From: JAUIAI01 sp963732405
GTDB lineage: Bacteria > Pseudomonadota > Gammaproteobacteria > Burkholderiales > Burkholderiaceae_E
Assembly: GCA_963732405.1 (NCBI GenBank)
Contig: CAVSZG010000001.1
Span: 434,001 to 498,000 of the forward strand
Length of the DNA: 64,000 nucleotides
Direction of reading: 5' to 3'
Of the stretch, positions 26,502-34,237 are shown one piece after another. Numbering within the stretch: position 1 is the stretch's first letter; every line of letters starts with the position of its first letter. The notes below the pieces were generated by a model that saw only the letters and a list, made by a program, of their open reading frames with translations, ran no database searches and had not been told where the DNA came from. The translations under genes were made by a program, and so were the position numbers.

Positions 26502-28151
26502 TCAGTCAGCAGAGCTGGCACCGGAAGGGGGTTCGGGTCCCTTGAGTCGACTCTGATGCTTGTTGCTTGGTTGAATGCTGTCGAGCGCACTGGAAAAGTC
26601 GTAGCCGATCGAATCGCCGATGTTCTTGAGCGCCGGTAATTGCAAGGCCATCCCGAGAATGCTGTCCATCACCTGGCTGACCGGCGGCTTGTTCGACCCG
26701 TCCGCACCACCGGGCGAAGCGCCACTGCCGCCACCGGTCGATGAGCCAAAGCCCGACACCTGATGAATTCGAATGCTCTCGATTTTCTCGGCAGGTTTCA
26801 TCAGCTGGCCGAAGATGGCGGGCAGACTGTCCAGCCGGTATTGCTCCAGGTTCAGCGCCATGAGGGCCGGACTGCGCGCGTTTTCGGCCGCCACCTGGGC
26901 CTGCCGTCCCTCGGACTCGGCCACCATGCGCAGACGCTCGGCCTCGGCACGTATCCGTACCGATTCCGATTCGGATTTCGCCTTTTGCAGCAACACATGG
27001 GTTTCGGTGGCCGCATTGGCCTCGGCCACCTCGCCAGCTTCTTCCACACGTTTCAAGGCCATTTCGCGCGAACGGTCCGCCACCGCACGTTCGCGCTGAG
27101 TCTGTACCGCTTCCTTGGCCAGCACGATGTCGGTGCGGGCCAATTCGGCCCTGGCCAGCGCCTGAGCCTCTTCGGCCTGCTTGGCGGCCAGTGCGATCGC
27201 ACTGTCGGCCTTGCGGACCTCGGCATTCAACTGCGCCTCGATCTCCACCTGACGCAGTTCGCGCTGTTTGGCGAATTCGGCCACCTTGGTCGCACGCTCG
27301 CGAACGATTCGGGCGTTTTCACTGGCGGTGAGCGCCTCTTCCCGCGCCCGTGCTGCCTCGGCATCGCTGGCCGCACGAAACTTCTCGATATCCAGTCCCT
27401 GGGCGATCTGCGCTTCCTCCTGCTCACGCGCCAGACGCAGTCGTTGCTTGATCGCCTCCAGTTCGGTCTGGCGAACCGACACATCGGCGTCGGCTTCGAT
27501 TTCTGCCCGCTTCTTTTTATTGATGGCGATGACTTCGGCCAGTCGGCGCATACCGACCGCGTTGAACGCATTGTTCTCATCCATTGCGCCAAACTGGGTC
27601 TGATCCATCCGGATCAGCGACACAGAGTTGAGCAACAGACCATTCTCGAGCAGATTATCGCGTAACAATGCCGACACCCGTTCGACGAATTCGGCGCGAT
27701 GCTCGTGCAAGGTATCCATGGTCTGGGTGGCGGCTACCGATTGAATCGCATCGATGAACCGGCCCTCGAGCAGATTGCGGATGCCCTCGACATTCAGGGT
27801 TTTTGAGCCCAGCGCCTGGGCCGCTGTCGCCACACCGTCGATGGTCGGCTGCACCCGCACATAAAACTGCAACTCCATGTCGATGCGCATGCGGTCTTCG
27901 GTGATCGCCGACTCATTGCCAACCCGGCTCACATCCACCCGGATCGTGCGCATATTGACTTCATCGATCTTGTGCAGAAAGGGCAGCGCCAGGCAGCCAC
28001 CGGTCAGGAAGATTCCCTGGCCACCGTAGCCAGTACGGATCAGTGCGACATCGCGGGATGACTTGCGGTAAAAGCGATTCAGAAAGATGACGGCGAAGGC
28101 AATCACGATGATTGCCACGATCAGGCCGAACAAGGTGGCTAGAAACGTCAT
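26502..28151 (-). CDS. flotillin-like SPFH-domain membrane protein
   Basis: The product is 549 residues from ATG 28151, with GGAGG four bases upstream. It has one N-terminal transmembrane helix (residues 4-24, FLATLFGLIVAIIVIAFAVI), then an SPFH/band-7 domain (RDVALIRTGYGGQGIFLTGG, LPFLHKIDEVNMRTIRVDVS). A long Glu/Ala-rich coiled coil (about residues 230-430) and a Gly/Ser-rich stretch follow. It matches the flotillin/YqiK group that organises membrane microdomains. It lies between the AmiC-like sensor and the ABC transporter on the same strand, 77 bp before the binding-protein gene. A flotillin in a transporter operon suggests clustering of the uptake complex, which is inference. Confidence 0.88.
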   Translation of the reverse strand: MTFLATLFGLIVAIIVIAFAVIFLNRFYRKSSRDVALIRTGYGGQGIFLTGGCLALPFLHKIDEVNMRTIRVDVSRVGNESAITEDRMRIDMELQFYVRVQPTIDGVATAAQALGSKTLNVEGIRNLLEGRFIDAIQSVAATQTMDTLHEHRAEFVERVSALLRDNLLENGLLLNSVSLIRMDQTQFGAMDENNAFNAVGMRRLAEVIAINKKKRAEIEADADVSVRQTELEAIKQRLRLAREQEEAQIAQGLDIEKFRAASDAEAARAREEALTASENARIVRERATKVAEFAKQRELRQVEIEAQLNAEVRKADSAIALAAKQAEEAQALARAELARTDIVLAKEAVQTQRERAVADRSREMALKRVEEAGEVAEANAATETHVLLQKAKSESESVRIRAEAERLRMVAESEGRQAQVAAENARSPALMALNLEQYRLDSLPAIFGQLMKPAEKIESIRIHQVSGFGSSTGGGSGASPGGADGSNKPPVSQVMDSILGMALQLPALKNIGDSIGYDFSSALDSIQPSNKHQSRLKGPEPPSGASSAD

Positions 28152-28250
28152 TGGTCCTCCCCGCTTGCTGCAAATGCTGGTGTGCAAAGATCAGACCGCA
28201 ACCGGACCGATATCCATCCGATTGATCGCATCATCACCTGTTGGTCGACG

Positions 28251-28301
28251 ATCCTAATCGAAACTATTTTCCAATTCAAGTAAAACCGGCTGATTGGAAA
28301 A
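28251..28301 (-). promoter_or_regulatory. candidate promoter and operator of the flotillin-transporter operon
   Basis: On the minus strand TTGAAT (28279-28274) and TAGGAT (28256-28251) are separated by exactly 17 bases, about 100 bases before the flotillin start. A perfect 9-bp dyad, TTTTCCAAT / ATTGGAAAA, covers 28267-28275 and 28293-28301 and overlaps the -35 box. The arms are 26 bases apart centre to centre, about 2.5 helical turns. The dyad looks like a regulator site; which protein binds it is unknown. Confidence 0.45.
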
Positions 28302-28342
28302 CGGCCATCCCTGTCCGCTGCTTGATCGCACCAGACGCGTGC

Positions 28343-29452
28343 TCAGGTCAGCTGACGCAGTACGGCAAATTGATGCCCATCGGCCCTGGCGAGATAAATC
28401 GAGGTTTCCCGACGCTGATTGCTGATGAATTGTCCGCAGCGGGCGCTGCGATAGTTCACCGGGGCGTTCAGGCGATGGTTGTCTGATGACCCGGCCATCG
28501 AGGCATACAGACTCATGCCCTCGTACACCGACTGGCCCAGCGCATTGAGTACCGGGGGCCTGACCGTATGCATTGCCCGGTAGCGTTCGCGAAACGCCTG
28601 ATTCCGTTGCGTATCGAGGTTGGCGAAATAGGCTGAGGCCACGTACAGGCGCTTCGTATTGGTGCCGCCGGTGGCCAGCAACACGTTTTCATCAATGGCA
28701 CTCGAAAAGCGGAACATCTGCCGATCCAGATTCATGGCGCCAAAAGATCGATTGAATTCGACCGCATCCTGGCCCACCAGCGACACGATCACGATGTCAG
28801 GCCGGCTCCGGGCCAGGCTGTCCAGCAGATGCGCCGGTTCGACCAGGCCGAACGGGACATATCGCTCGAACACCACTTCGCCGTGATGGCGCCGGATCAC
28901 CCGTCTGGCCACCGCATGCGAGACACGCGGCCAGACGTAGTCGTTGCCCACCAGAGCCCAGCGACGAACACCCAGTGACCGGGTCAGTTGGACGATCGCC
29001 GGCGCCAACTGCTCTGACGGCGTCTCCCCGATCGCAAACACGTTGGCCGCGCGCTCATTGCCTTCATAGAGTGGCGTATAGATGAACGGGACACGCCCTC
29101 GGATGACAAGATTCAGGCGCTGACGCACGGAGCTGACCGTCATGCCGACCACGGCGCGAATCACTCTGGCATCAATGAGGGCTGCCATCTCGCGGTGCAG
29201 CGCATCGATCTTGCCGGCATCGGCATCCAGGAAGATGGGCTGCAGGCATTCACCCTGGATTCCGCCGTCGCGGTTGATCTCATGCAGGGCCAACTGCGCG
29301 CAGGCGATGCATGACGGCCCCCACAAACCCGCCTCACCGCTCATCGGCAACAGGACCGCAATGACGTGACCGATATCCGGATCAGAACCGGCAGGCTTTC
29401 CCGCGCTGCACAGCGCCGTGGCGAGCGTATCGGATCGGTGGTATGGAGCCAT
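28343..29452 (-). CDS. AmiC-like amide-sensing protein without signal peptide
   Basis: The product is about 369 residues with a two-lobed periplasmic-binding fold: IGHVIAVLLPMSGEAGLWGP, ALHEINRDGGIQGECLQPIF, GRVPFIYTPLYEGNERAANV and WALVGNDYVWPRVSHAVARR. It resembles AmiC of Pseudomonas, the cytoplasmic amide receptor of the amidase operon, and like AmiC has no signal peptide. ATG 29452 is preferred over 29494, which lies almost on the predicted transcription start. It heads the amide operon. The AmiR-type antiterminator expected as partner is not in this window, so the output step differs or is elsewhere. Confidence 0.75.
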   Translation of the reverse strand: MAPYHRSDTLATALCSAGKPAGSDPDIGHVIAVLLPMSGEAGLWGPSCIACAQLALHEINRDGGIQGECLQPIFLDADAGKIDALHREMAALIDARVIRAVVGMTVSSVRQRLNLVIRGRVPFIYTPLYEGNERAANVFAIGETPSEQLAPAIVQLTRSLGVRRWALVGNDYVWPRVSHAVARRVIRRHHGEVVFERYVPFGLVEPAHLLDSLARSRPDIVIVSLVGQDAVEFNRSFGAMNLDRQMFRFSSAIDENVLLATGGTNTKRLYVASAYFANLDTQRNQAFRERYRAMHTVRPPVLNALGQSVYEGMSLYASMAGSSDNHRLNAPVNYRSARCGQFISNQRRETSIYLARADGHQFAVLRQLT

Positions 29453-29502
29453 GCAGCGCGCCTTGGCGACGTATCGGGACGACTCAAGCAGCAACTCATC
29501 CG

Positions 29503-29520
29503 GTTGATCAACTATATACT
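29503..29520. promoter_or_regulatory. palindrome and -10 boxes between the sensor gene and marR
   Basis: GTTGATCAAC (29503-29512) is a perfect 10-bp palindrome. It abuts TATACT on plus (29515-29520) and TATAGT on minus (29516-29511), both good -10 hexamers. MarR-family operators are often palindromes of about this kind overlapping the promoter. The -35 boxes are weak by eye. It lies in the divergent spacer between the AmiC-like gene and marR. Confidence 0.4.
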
Positions 29521-29616
29521 AGACGGGCCGATAGCCGCAGTGCCCACATCGCCAGACCCGATGCTTCAGCCGCTTCTCGGTCTCACACTGCACAACCGAC
29601 TTGACCTGCCAGGGAA

Positions 29617-30069
29617 ATGGCCCGACTTCAGAACACCAGCCTGACCGACTCGATTGCCTGCGTCCATCGTTGCCTCAATGCAATGCTGGATGCCACGCTG
29701 CAGGGCGAAGGCCTCACGGTTGAACAATGGCGGGTGCTCGAGAATCTGAGCGATCGAGAAGGCCGGGCCATGGGCGATCTGGCCGCCGCAGTGCTGATGA
29801 ACCACCCGGCACTCACCAAGATGATGGATCGCATGGTGGCCGATGGCATGGTTCATCGTGCTCCGGATGAAGCCGACCAGCGCAGGGTGCTGGTGTTCCT
29901 GACTGACCGCGGGTTTGCGCTGTATCGGCGCGTCAAACCCAAGGTTGATGCGCATGATGCGCGTCTGCGTCGAGCGATCGGCGTGAGCGATGCGAGAGCG
30001 CTGTCTGGCCTGCTCGCTCAGGCGATCAGCACTCTTGCAACGGTGTCGGTCAAGATCGAGCAGAACTGA
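29617..30069 (+). CDS. MarR-family transcriptional regulator
   Basis: The product is 150 residues from ATG 29617, with AGGGA just upstream. The winged helix is visible: LTVEQWRVLENLSDREGRAM, MNHPALTKMMDRMVADGMVH, then the DQRRVLVFLTDRG wing. MarR dimers repress nearby genes and are released by small ligands. It is divergent from the AmiC-like gene, so it may control the amide operon and itself through the palindrome at 29503. The ligand is unknown. Confidence 0.9.
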   Translation: MARLQNTSLTDSIACVHRCLNAMLDATLQGEGLTVEQWRVLENLSDREGRAMGDLAAAVLMNHPALTKMMDRMVADGMVHRAPDEADQRRVLVFLTDRGFALYRRVKPKVDAHDARLRRAIGVSDARALSGLLAQAISTLATVSVKIEQN

Positions 30070-30313
30070 GCCGGGTGAGCGGGCAAGCGTTCAATCGATG
30101 GTCGAGAGTCGTTGAGCCACTCTGGGAGCAACGGACTCGGCTCCTTCTGCGCATCCATTAAAAATGAGGATGACCTCATGATCGGCGAGCGGTAAATTCT
30201 GAATCGCAGCGTCCGTGCGAACGACGCCTGCGCCGGAGCATTCCACCCGCCATGTCTGCTTCGGACCGGCACTGTGTTCGGACTCATCAAGGCGGGACTG
30301 ATCAGGTGATCCC

Positions 30314-31831
30314 ATGTCGAACAAAGACGCAATACGAATGATGTCTGAGCAGGTCAAATCCAGTCTCTCGCTGCCGGACTGGACGACGGTACTTGCCACC
30401 CGTCCCCCTCCACCAACAATCAATCTGCTGTTCTACGCGGACGGAGCGATCTCATTCGATGGTGGTTTTTTCGGCGGTCTCAATCAGGTGATTGCCACGC
30501 TGCAGGCCGACCTCTATCCCTGGGTCCGATTCGCCATCACGACCGTGCACCGGGGGGCGGATCCAACCGCCGACCAGAACTCCCTGAACCTGGCGCAAGC
30601 GCTCGCCTTGGATGATTTTGACGAGTTGTGGATCTATAGCGTGCTGGATGGGCCTCAGCTCACGGCATCCGAACTTGCCGCTGTCGACACCTTCATGAAT
30701 GCTCGCCAAGGTGGGGTACTGATCACCGGCGATCACAACAATCTGGGCGCGGCCTTCGGCAATCTGCCGCGCGCAGGCAAGATGCGACGACTTCCTGCCC
30801 CTCCGGCATCCCCACCCTTCTGGAATGCCACGATTCGTCCGGGGGACGACACCATATACGATGAAACCGATCAAATGGACTCGATTGCACAGCCCCTGCG
30901 TTGGCTTGAAATCGGGATACCCCCCACCATTACACCGCATCCAGTGCTGAGCAGCCCGCTGGGGCCGATCGACATCTTTCCCGATCACGAACATGAAGGC
31001 GAGGCCGTGGCGCCTGAGCCCGTGTCTGCAACCGAGTGGCCCGGCGGTGTCGGCGCACAGGTCATCGCCTGGGGGAGCGTCCTGAATCGGCCTTCAGGCA
31101 CCATCAATCGTGAGATCGGACTGCTGTCGACTTATGACGGTCATATCGTCGACGTGGGACGCATCCTCGCCGATTCAACCTGGCATCACCACTTCGATAT
31201 CAACCTGCGAGGCAACGGATCGCCAGGCCGAACCGGATTCGTCGACCCTGGCACGGCGAACTGGCTCCCTGAGGCACGCAGGATTGCCTATTTTTTTGTC
31301 AATGCAGCCGTCTGGCTCGCGCCGCCGTCCAAACAAAGCGCCATGCGTGCCGCCTCAATGTGGAGCACCGTGTTCACCGACATGATCGCTGAGGCCGCCA
31401 GTGATATGGACGATCCCATGATCTTCGGACGGGCGGTCTATAACGCGTTGGGTCGCTTCGCGCCGCTCGGCCACCAGGCTGAATTCATCTGGTCGCTGGT
31501 GCCTGACACGGTTCAGGCCGAACATCTGAGTCGCGCGCAGCGCTACCCCGCCCCACCGCTGCACTACTATGTTGCAGGACAAGCTGCCCGATCGCTGATC
31601 GAGCAGTTCAATATCGATCTGCGATCGCCCAAGCCAGTGGAACCACCCGACCTTGAGGCGATGGCCAACGTCATCGACGAGTCAGTCCCGATGGCACTGA
31701 CCAAGCTCGTGGAAGACGAAGCCGCATTCAACCAGCGCTTTGTGCAGGCACTGAGCAAATCGGCCAGGAAGAGACCGGGTCTGGCACCGACCAAACCCAA
31801 TCGGGGCACAGAGAGCAACCGAACCCGTTGA
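30314..31831 (+). CDS. hypothetical protein, possibly with a glutamine-amidotransferase-like fold
   Basis: The product is 505 residues from ATG 30314, with AGGTGA seven bases upstream. It has no signal peptide and no membrane helix. Residues 35-170 read INLLFYADGAISFDGGFFGG, FDELWIYSVLDGPQLTASEL and MNARQGGVLITGDHNNLGAA, an alternation of strands and helices like ThuA or class I amidotransferase-like domains. A HHHF cluster and IFPDHEHEGE follow mid-protein. I do not recognise the family and make no functional claim. The gene stands alone between marR and a convergent lipoprotein gene. Confidence 0.65.
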   Translation: MSNKDAIRMMSEQVKSSLSLPDWTTVLATRPPPPTINLLFYADGAISFDGGFFGGLNQVIATLQADLYPWVRFAITTVHRGADPTADQNSLNLAQALALDDFDELWIYSVLDGPQLTASELAAVDTFMNARQGGVLITGDHNNLGAAFGNLPRAGKMRRLPAPPASPPFWNATIRPGDDTIYDETDQMDSIAQPLRWLEIGIPPTITPHPVLSSPLGPIDIFPDHEHEGEAVAPEPVSATEWPGGVGAQVIAWGSVLNRPSGTINREIGLLSTYDGHIVDVGRILADSTWHHHFDINLRGNGSPGRTGFVDPGTANWLPEARRIAYFFVNAAVWLAPPSKQSAMRAASMWSTVFTDMIAEAASDMDDPMIFGRAVYNALGRFAPLGHQAEFIWSLVPDTVQAEHLSRAQRYPAPPLHYYVAGQAARSLIEQFNIDLRSPKPVEPPDLEAMANVIDESVPMALTKLVEDEAAFNQRFVQALSKSARKRPGLAPTKPNRGTESNRTR

Positions 31832-31927
31832 GATCGCGTCCCGGACGATCCGGCCTGCCATCGGGCAGGACGGCTTGTTCCGGGTCGACGTCGAAGACGC
31901 GCGACAGTTGCCGCGCCCGCAGTCCGG

Positions 31928-33523
31928 TCAGCGACTCAGGTCAAACAGATAGACCGCGCCTGAGCCGGAATGGCGAGGTTCGGCGTCAAGCGCCGGGTTG
32001 ATCCCGCTGCCGCCCGAGGTTTCGTCGGCCGAGCCGGCTGCCAGCCAGCGATTGTCTGCGCTCATCGCCAGGCTGCAACCCAGGCTTTCACCGCCGCTCA
32101 GGCCTTCAGGCAATCTTGCGCTCTTGTACGGGCGATACCCGCCTGCTTCGTTGCGCACATAGGTGAAGACCGCCCCATCGTTCAGGCCTCCATCACCTGG
32201 GACGCCGGTGAACCCCGGCATCCCGACCGCCAGAAAATCGCCATTGGCACTGAGCGTCATGCAGACACCAAAGCGATCGGCCCCCAGCGAAGCAGACGGT
32301 GCCGGAATGCGCTGGGTGAATCGCCAGCCGTTGGCATCGCGTCGATACATGATGGCTTCACCGCCGGGCGTGATGTCGGCCGGCGGAATGTCATACCAAA
32401 GATCGAACAAGCCTGCCGAGATCCCTTCGGCTTCGACGGCCAGAGTGTTCCCGTCGGCGGACAAGGCCAAACCGTACGCGAACGTATCAAGCTGGGTGTT
32501 GCTGGGCGATTTGAGCACGGCGTCCAGGGCGAACCGACCGTCGGCCTGGCGGGAGTAGACCATGGCTGCCCCTGAGTTTTCGTCCGAATTGTCCTGCAAA
32601 ATCGCCGCGCCATTGACGCCGAGCGCGTTGCTGTCGTCACCATGGGCGGACACGACCAGCGTAGCGCCGTCGGCGGACAAAACGAGCCCTTGGCCGAAGT
32701 GATCTTCCGCGTCGGGATTCGGATGACGCAACTGCTGGATCAGTTCGAATCCGCTGCCGTTGTGTGCGTAGACGTATGCGGCACCGGATCGTTGGCGCGA
32801 GTCGATCGGGCTGCCATTGGTGCTGACATCGCCGAAGTCGCGGCCAGGCGCCCCGGTAACAAACAACTGCCCGTCGGCCGACGCGGCGACCGAGCGGCCC
32901 AGATAATCGAGAGGCTGGGGATTCGGGTGGGTCAGCAGCGCGATCGCTCGCCACGCCCCGTCGGGTTGGCGATCAAAAACCTGAACGGCACCGAGCACAC
33001 TGTTTGAATCGCCGCCATCGCCCAGTCGGGTGTAGGGGCCGAACCAAGACTCGGCGCCCAGCACCACGCGCTGACCGTCGCGCACCAGTTGCTGACTCGA
33101 GCCAAGGCCGCTGGCACGCCCGCCAGACGGATCCGGTACGGGTGCAACAATCTGCCAGCCGCTCTGTGCATCTCGCTCGAATACTTCGAACTGACCGACA
33201 GGAAACTGGTCGGACGTACTCGATCCGACCAGCAACACGCGACCATCGGCGGACAGGCTCAGGCTTCGCCCGAACAGAATATCCCGGTCCGGGCGATCAC
33301 TCTTGAATCGGCTGTCCAAGGCAGCGCGCGTCCAGTCTCTGGCGGTCGCCGGTACTGAGCCGCCATTGCCACCGCCACCGCCCACCGTGTCTGACGCGGT
33401 GCCGCTGGAGTCTCCACTACCCCCGCCGCTACAGCCAGCCACTAGAGCAACAGCAAGCAGTAGCATGGCGACCCGCCGATGGATCGGAGAAGACGATTCG
33501 CTGGTTCTGGGTTGATTGCGCAT
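31928..33523 (-). CDS. lipoprotein with beta-propeller (FG-GAP/integrin-like) repeats
   Basis: The product is about 531 residues. The N-terminus has a basic start, the hydrophobic run AMLLLAVALVAGC with lipobox VAGC, then a Gly/Ser linker. The body has about seven repeats of the form D-x-F/L-G-x-S/G-L-S/A-x-S-A-D-G-x-x-L-x-V-G, for example LFGRSLSLSADGRVLLVGSS and DHFGQGLVLSADGATLVVSA, each followed by an AAYVYA/AVQVFD strand. That is the FG-GAP-like propeller pattern of surface-exposed proteins. The start is uncertain: 33523, 33538 and 33598 are all possible. It should be anchored in the outer membrane. Ligand unknown. Confidence 0.8.
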   Translation of the reverse strand: MRNQPRTSESSSPIHRRVAMLLLAVALVAGCSGGGSGDSSGTASDTVGGGGGNGGSVPATARDWTRAALDSRFKSDRPDRDILFGRSLSLSADGRVLLVGSSTSDQFPVGQFEVFERDAQSGWQIVAPVPDPSGGRASGLGSSQQLVRDGQRVVLGAESWFGPYTRLGDGGDSNSVLGAVQVFDRQPDGAWRAIALLTHPNPQPLDYLGRSVAASADGQLFVTGAPGRDFGDVSTNGSPIDSRQRSGAAYVYAHNGSGFELIQQLRHPNPDAEDHFGQGLVLSADGATLVVSAHGDDSNALGVNGAAILQDNSDENSGAAMVYSRQADGRFALDAVLKSPSNTQLDTFAYGLALSADGNTLAVEAEGISAGLFDLWYDIPPADITPGGEAIMYRRDANGWRFTQRIPAPSASLGADRFGVCMTLSANGDFLAVGMPGFTGVPGDGGLNDGAVFTYVRNEAGGYRPYKSARLPEGLSGGESLGCSLAMSADNRWLAAGSADETSGGSGINPALDAEPRHSGSGAVYLFDLSR

Positions 33524-33598
33524 CAATGTGTCCGACATTGCCCGTGGGCGGATCCGAGTTGCCACCCACTGCTGACCGGATGTTGCCATAGGCATCAC

Positions 33599-34237
33599 AA
33601 TGGCGGCACCGGCGGTGAGTAACGATCAGTTGCATCATTGACAGCAATGGCAACCGTGATGCGATGCTGCTGCACGGCTCTATAAAGCATGGCGTGACCA
33701 TGACCGCGCCGGCACAGCAACCCGTCGCTCCCGCGAAATGATTGCTGCTCGGCCAGGCAGGTCACCTCATTGTTGAATGTGCAGGTGCTGGAATAACTGA
33801 CATCACATTCCGCGCTGCCGCGGCAGGCCGTTCAGCGGACCGCCACGCGTGAGGGCCCTAGACTGTGAAGCCGAAGTTATGGCCTCGACCATCGGATCCC
33901 AAGTGCCAGCCTTCTGATTCGGGCAGGCAGAGTGTCGCCCGTATTTACGGTCAGCAAATTCCCTGAATCCGAAGCTATCGCAATGAATGGCATTGGCAAT
34001 CCAGCAAGCCGGCCTTCGCGTCAGAGTGCATCGATTGAGTGTGAGCGTCGAACGGGTGGCTTCCTGTCGGATGACTTGCCGAACTTTGGGGTTGGAGCGC
34101 CATCGGTTTCCTGCTAGCCTCATTCGATAGTGTGATTAGCGCACGGGCAGACTGTCTGTCCGTACAACCCGTCTGCTTGCCGGGTCCAGCGGTCCACGAC
34201 AATTCAGCGGCGACACGCCACCCCGGGGAAGAGTTCA
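33599..34237. other. 640-bp interval without a confident gene
   Basis: This is the divergent spacer between two lipoprotein genes. A minus frame at about 33605-33830 is rich in Cys (CRGSAECDVSYSSTCTFNNE then VTCLAEQQ) but begins after a stop with no start codon. It may be a remnant of a secreted protein. An imperfect dyad, GGGCAGAC / TCTGTCC, lies near 34145-34160, and GGGGAAGAG precedes the start of the plus-strand lipoprotein. No RNA gene was seen. Confidence 0.5.

Noticed and set aside
26448..26502. Search for an AmiR-type antiterminator gene or leader terminator near the amide operon
   Set aside because: No ANTAR/AmiR-like frame was found in the operon or its spacers within this window.
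33605..33830. Cys-rich minus-strand frame
   Set aside because: It begins directly after a stop without a start codon and matches nothing I recognise; kept only as a possible remnant in the spacer note.
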